Assembly: GCA_905181675.1 (NCBI GenBank)
Contig: CAJIYZ010000055.1
Coordinates: 1-47,205 of the forward strand
Length of the DNA stretch: 47,205 nt
Direction of reading: 5' to 3'
From: Bacteroidetes bacterium MED-G20
Lineage (GTDB): Bacteria > Bacteroidota > Bacteroidia > Flavobacteriales_D > Parvicellaceae
Numbering within the stretch: the stretch's first letter is position 1; each line of letters opens with the position of its first letter. The position numbers and the translations under genes were made by a program. Below the pieces are notes generated by a model. The model was not told the DNA's origin. It was given only the letters and a program-made list of their open reading frames with translations, and ran no database searches. This document shows, one piece after another, positions 45,379 through 47,205 of this stretch.

Positions 45379-47205
45379 TTATTTGTAAGATCTTTCTTTT
45401 ACTTCAATATTATCAAACTCTAGTTTTTCTTTGTGAAGTTTGGCATCGGATGGTTCTCCTTTGTATTCCCATGCAGAAACAAAGTTGAAATTCTTGTCAT
45501 CTCTTTTTGCTTCTCCTTCTTTAGTAGCATATTCTTCTCTAAAGTGTCCTCCACAAGATTCGTTTCTAGTAAGTGCATCTTTAGCGAATAATTCACCAAG
45601 TTCTAGAAAATCAGCAACTCTGCCTGCTTTTTCTAATTCTTTGTTAAGCTCATGAAGTCCACCGGGAACTTTCACATTTTTCCAAAAGTCTTCACGTAAT
45701 TCTTTAATTTCTTTGATTGCTTCTTTTAAACCAGGTTCTGTTCTAGCCATTCCACACTTGTCCCACATTATCTTTCCTAGCTTTTTGTGGTAATAATCTA
45801 CTGTATGAGTTCCTTCATTACCTGCTAGTTGACTTAAAAGGTTTTGAACACTTTCTTCCGCTGTTTTAAATTCGGGAGTTTCTGTAGAGATTGGACCTGT
45901 TCTAATATCGTCCGATAAATAATCTCCAATAGTATAAGGAAGCACAAAATAACCATCGGCCAAACCTTGCATTAATGCAGAAGCACCAAGTCTATTAGAA
46001 CCGTGGTCAGAAAAATTTGCTTCACCAATAGCGTATAGTCCTGGAACGGTAGTCATTAAATTATAATCTACCCAGATGCCTCCCATTGTATAATGAACAG
46101 CGGGATAAATCATCATTGGCATTTCATAAGGGTTTTCATCTACTATTTTTTCATACATCTGAAATAAATTGCCATATTTTGATTTGACAATTTCTTGACC
46201 CATTTTTTTAATTAACTTATGATCGTTGGCATCCTCTCCTTGTAGAAGTACTTGTTCCTTACCATATCTGGTAATTGCAGAACTAAAGTCTAAGTATACT
46301 GCTTCGCCTGTTTTGTTAACGCCATATCCTTCATCGCATCTTTCTTTTGCAGCTCTTGAAGCTACGTCTCTAGGAACCAAATTTCCAAAAGCGGGGTATC
46401 TTCTCTCTAAATAATAATCTCTATTCTCTTCGGTAATTTCGGTAGCTTTTAAAGTTCCTTCTCTTAAGGCTTTAACATCCTCCATGTTTTTAGGAACCCA
46501 TATTCTTCCGTCGTTTCGTAAAGATTCTGACATTAGGGTTAGTTTAGACTGGTAATCTCCAGATCTAGGAATACATGTTGGGTGGATTTGGGTATAGCAT
46601 GGATTGGCAAAAAACGCTCCTTTTTTATGTACTTTCCAGGCAGCAGTAGTGTTACTTCCCATTGCATTGGTAGATAAAAAATATACATTTCCATAACCAC
46701 CAGAAGCTATTACTACAGCGTGGGCGGAATGTCTTTCAACTTCTCCAGTAATTAAATTTCTTGCTATTATTCCTCTTGCTTTGCCATCTACTACTACTAC
46801 ATCGAGCATTTCGTGACGGTTGTGCATTTGTATTTTTCCTCTAGCTATTTGTCTATTCATAGCAGAATAGGCACCTAGAAGAAGTTGTTGTCCGGTTTGT
46901 CCTTTTGCATAAAAGGTTCTAGAAACCAAAACACCACCAAAAGATCTATTGTCTAAAAGTCCGCCATAATCTCTAGCAAATGGCACTCCTTGAGCCACAC
47001 ATTGATCGATAATATTGGTAGAAACTTCGGCTAATCTATAAACATTTGCTTCTCTAGATCTGTAGTCACCACCTTTAACGGTATCGTAAAATAGTCTGTA
47101 GGTAGAATCGCCATCTCCTTGGTAATTTTTGGCAGCATTAATTCCTCCTTGGGCAGCAATAGAATGTGCTCTTCTTGGGCTGTCTTGGTAGCAAAAAGTC
47201 TTAAC
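45379..47205 (-). CDS. sdhA: Succinate dehydrogenase flavoprotein subunit (N-terminus cut by right edge)
   Basis: The frame is open from the window edge to the stop at 45379, 608 residues; only about the first 50-60 residues (the nucleotide-binding start) are missing. The FAD-attachment region [18 protein letters not shown] is visible near the edge. Catalytic segments [20 protein letters not shown] with SLRNDGRIW and [19 protein letters not shown] are present, plus a C-terminal domain ending in [13 protein letters not shown]. It oxidises succinate to fumarate on the cytoplasmic side. An internal ATG at 46998 is not the start. Confidence 0.97.
   Translation of the reverse strand, partial: VKTFCYQDSPRRAHSIAAQGGINAAKNYQGDGDSTYRLFYDTVKGGDYRSREANVYRLAEVSTNIIDQCVAQGVPFARDYGGLLDNRSFGGVLVSRTFYAKGQTGQQLLLGAYSAMNRQIARGKIQMHNRHEMLDVVVVDGKARGIIARNLITGEVERHSAHAVVIASGGYGNVYFLSTNAMGSNTTAAWKVHKKGAFFANPCYTQIHPTCIPRSGDYQSKLTLMSESLRNDGRIWVPKNMEDVKALREGTLKATEITEENRDYYLERRYPAFGNLVPRDVASRAAKERCDEGYGVNKTGEAVYLDFSSAITRYGKEQVLLQGEDANDHKLIKKMGQEIVKSKYGNLFQMYEKIVDENPYEMPMMIYPAVHYTMGGIWVDYNLMTTVPGLYAIGEANFSDHGSNRLGASALMQGLADGYFVLPYTIGDYLSDDIRTGPISTETPEFKTAEESVQNLLSQLAGNEGTHTVDYYHKKLGKIMWDKCGMARTEPGLKEAIKEIKELREDFWKNVKVPGGLHELNKELEKAGRVADFLELGELFAKDALTRNESCGGHFREEYATKEGEAKRDDKNFNFVSAWEYKGEPSDAKLHKEKLEFDNIEVKERSYK

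Noticed and set aside
46998-47205. sdhA starting at the internal ATG at 46998
   Set aside because: The frame continues to the edge and the added residues contain the conserved FAD-attachment segment, so the true start is outside.

Overview
The window is an AT-rich stretch of chromosome from a bacterium of the Bacteroidota, most probably a marine-type flavobacterium. The signs are: two secreted proteins ending in type IX secretion (T9SS) sorting domains, a TonB-dependent receptor with a carboxypeptidase-regulatory-like N-terminal domain, promoter motifs of the Bacteroidota type (TTG, about 17-23 bp, TAnnTTTG), little sign of Shine-Dalgarno sequences, a eukaryote-like class Ia ribonucleotide reductase, and atpD-atpC standing apart from the other ATP synthase genes. 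No tRNA, rRNA, CRISPR array, insertion sequence or prophage was seen. Both edges cut genes: a TonB receptor on the left and sdhA on the right.

Layout. 1-2969 holds the receptor N-terminus, a small basic secreted protein, a degenerate Rieske-like lipoprotein and a probable outer-membrane protein. 2964-10954 is one compact minus-strand run: folE, cysS, M14 carboxypeptidase, C1 peptidase, yidD, an ACMSD-like decarboxylase and an M1 aminopeptidase, mixing housekeeping genes with exported peptidases. 11075-14752 is a plus-strand run: phosphopantetheinyl transferase, GGGP/heptaprenylglyceryl-phosphate synthase, glucosaminidase, prfB with a programmed +1 frameshift, and an ArsC-like protein. A 51-aa membrane protein lies on the minus strand at 14749-14904. 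fumC, a 60-aa membrane protein and a prohibitin-like protein follow, ending at a clear terminator.

17436-22747 is minus strand: an alpha/beta hydrolase, nrdA, nrdB, a 423-bp gap full of short repeats, and a Cys-rich DUF3109 protein. Then come glyS-rnhB (+), atpD-atpC (-), ribF (+), a lipoprotein with an M43 T9SS-secreted protease (-), a transsulfuration enzyme (-), an EamA transporter (+), and yicC-gmk-nadD (+). The right part has an OmpA-type lipoprotein (-), an 1144-aa outer-membrane protein (+), lepA (-), metF (+), a 163-aa secreted protein (+), a T9SS cargo protein (+) and sdhB-sdhA (-).

Most of the window is ordinary flavobacterial core genome; no new multi-gene defence or mobile system is visible. 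The observations most worth a second look are: a eukaryote-like NrdA that stops just where the redox-active C-terminal cysteine tail should begin; a Rieske-like lipoprotein that lost both histidine ligands and shares an ATG palindrome with a divergent gene; an archaeal-type prenylglyceryl-phosphate synthase gene; a Shine-Dalgarno-dependent prfB frameshift in a genome that otherwise barely uses Shine-Dalgarno; and two very small, tightly packed membrane-protein genes around fumC.
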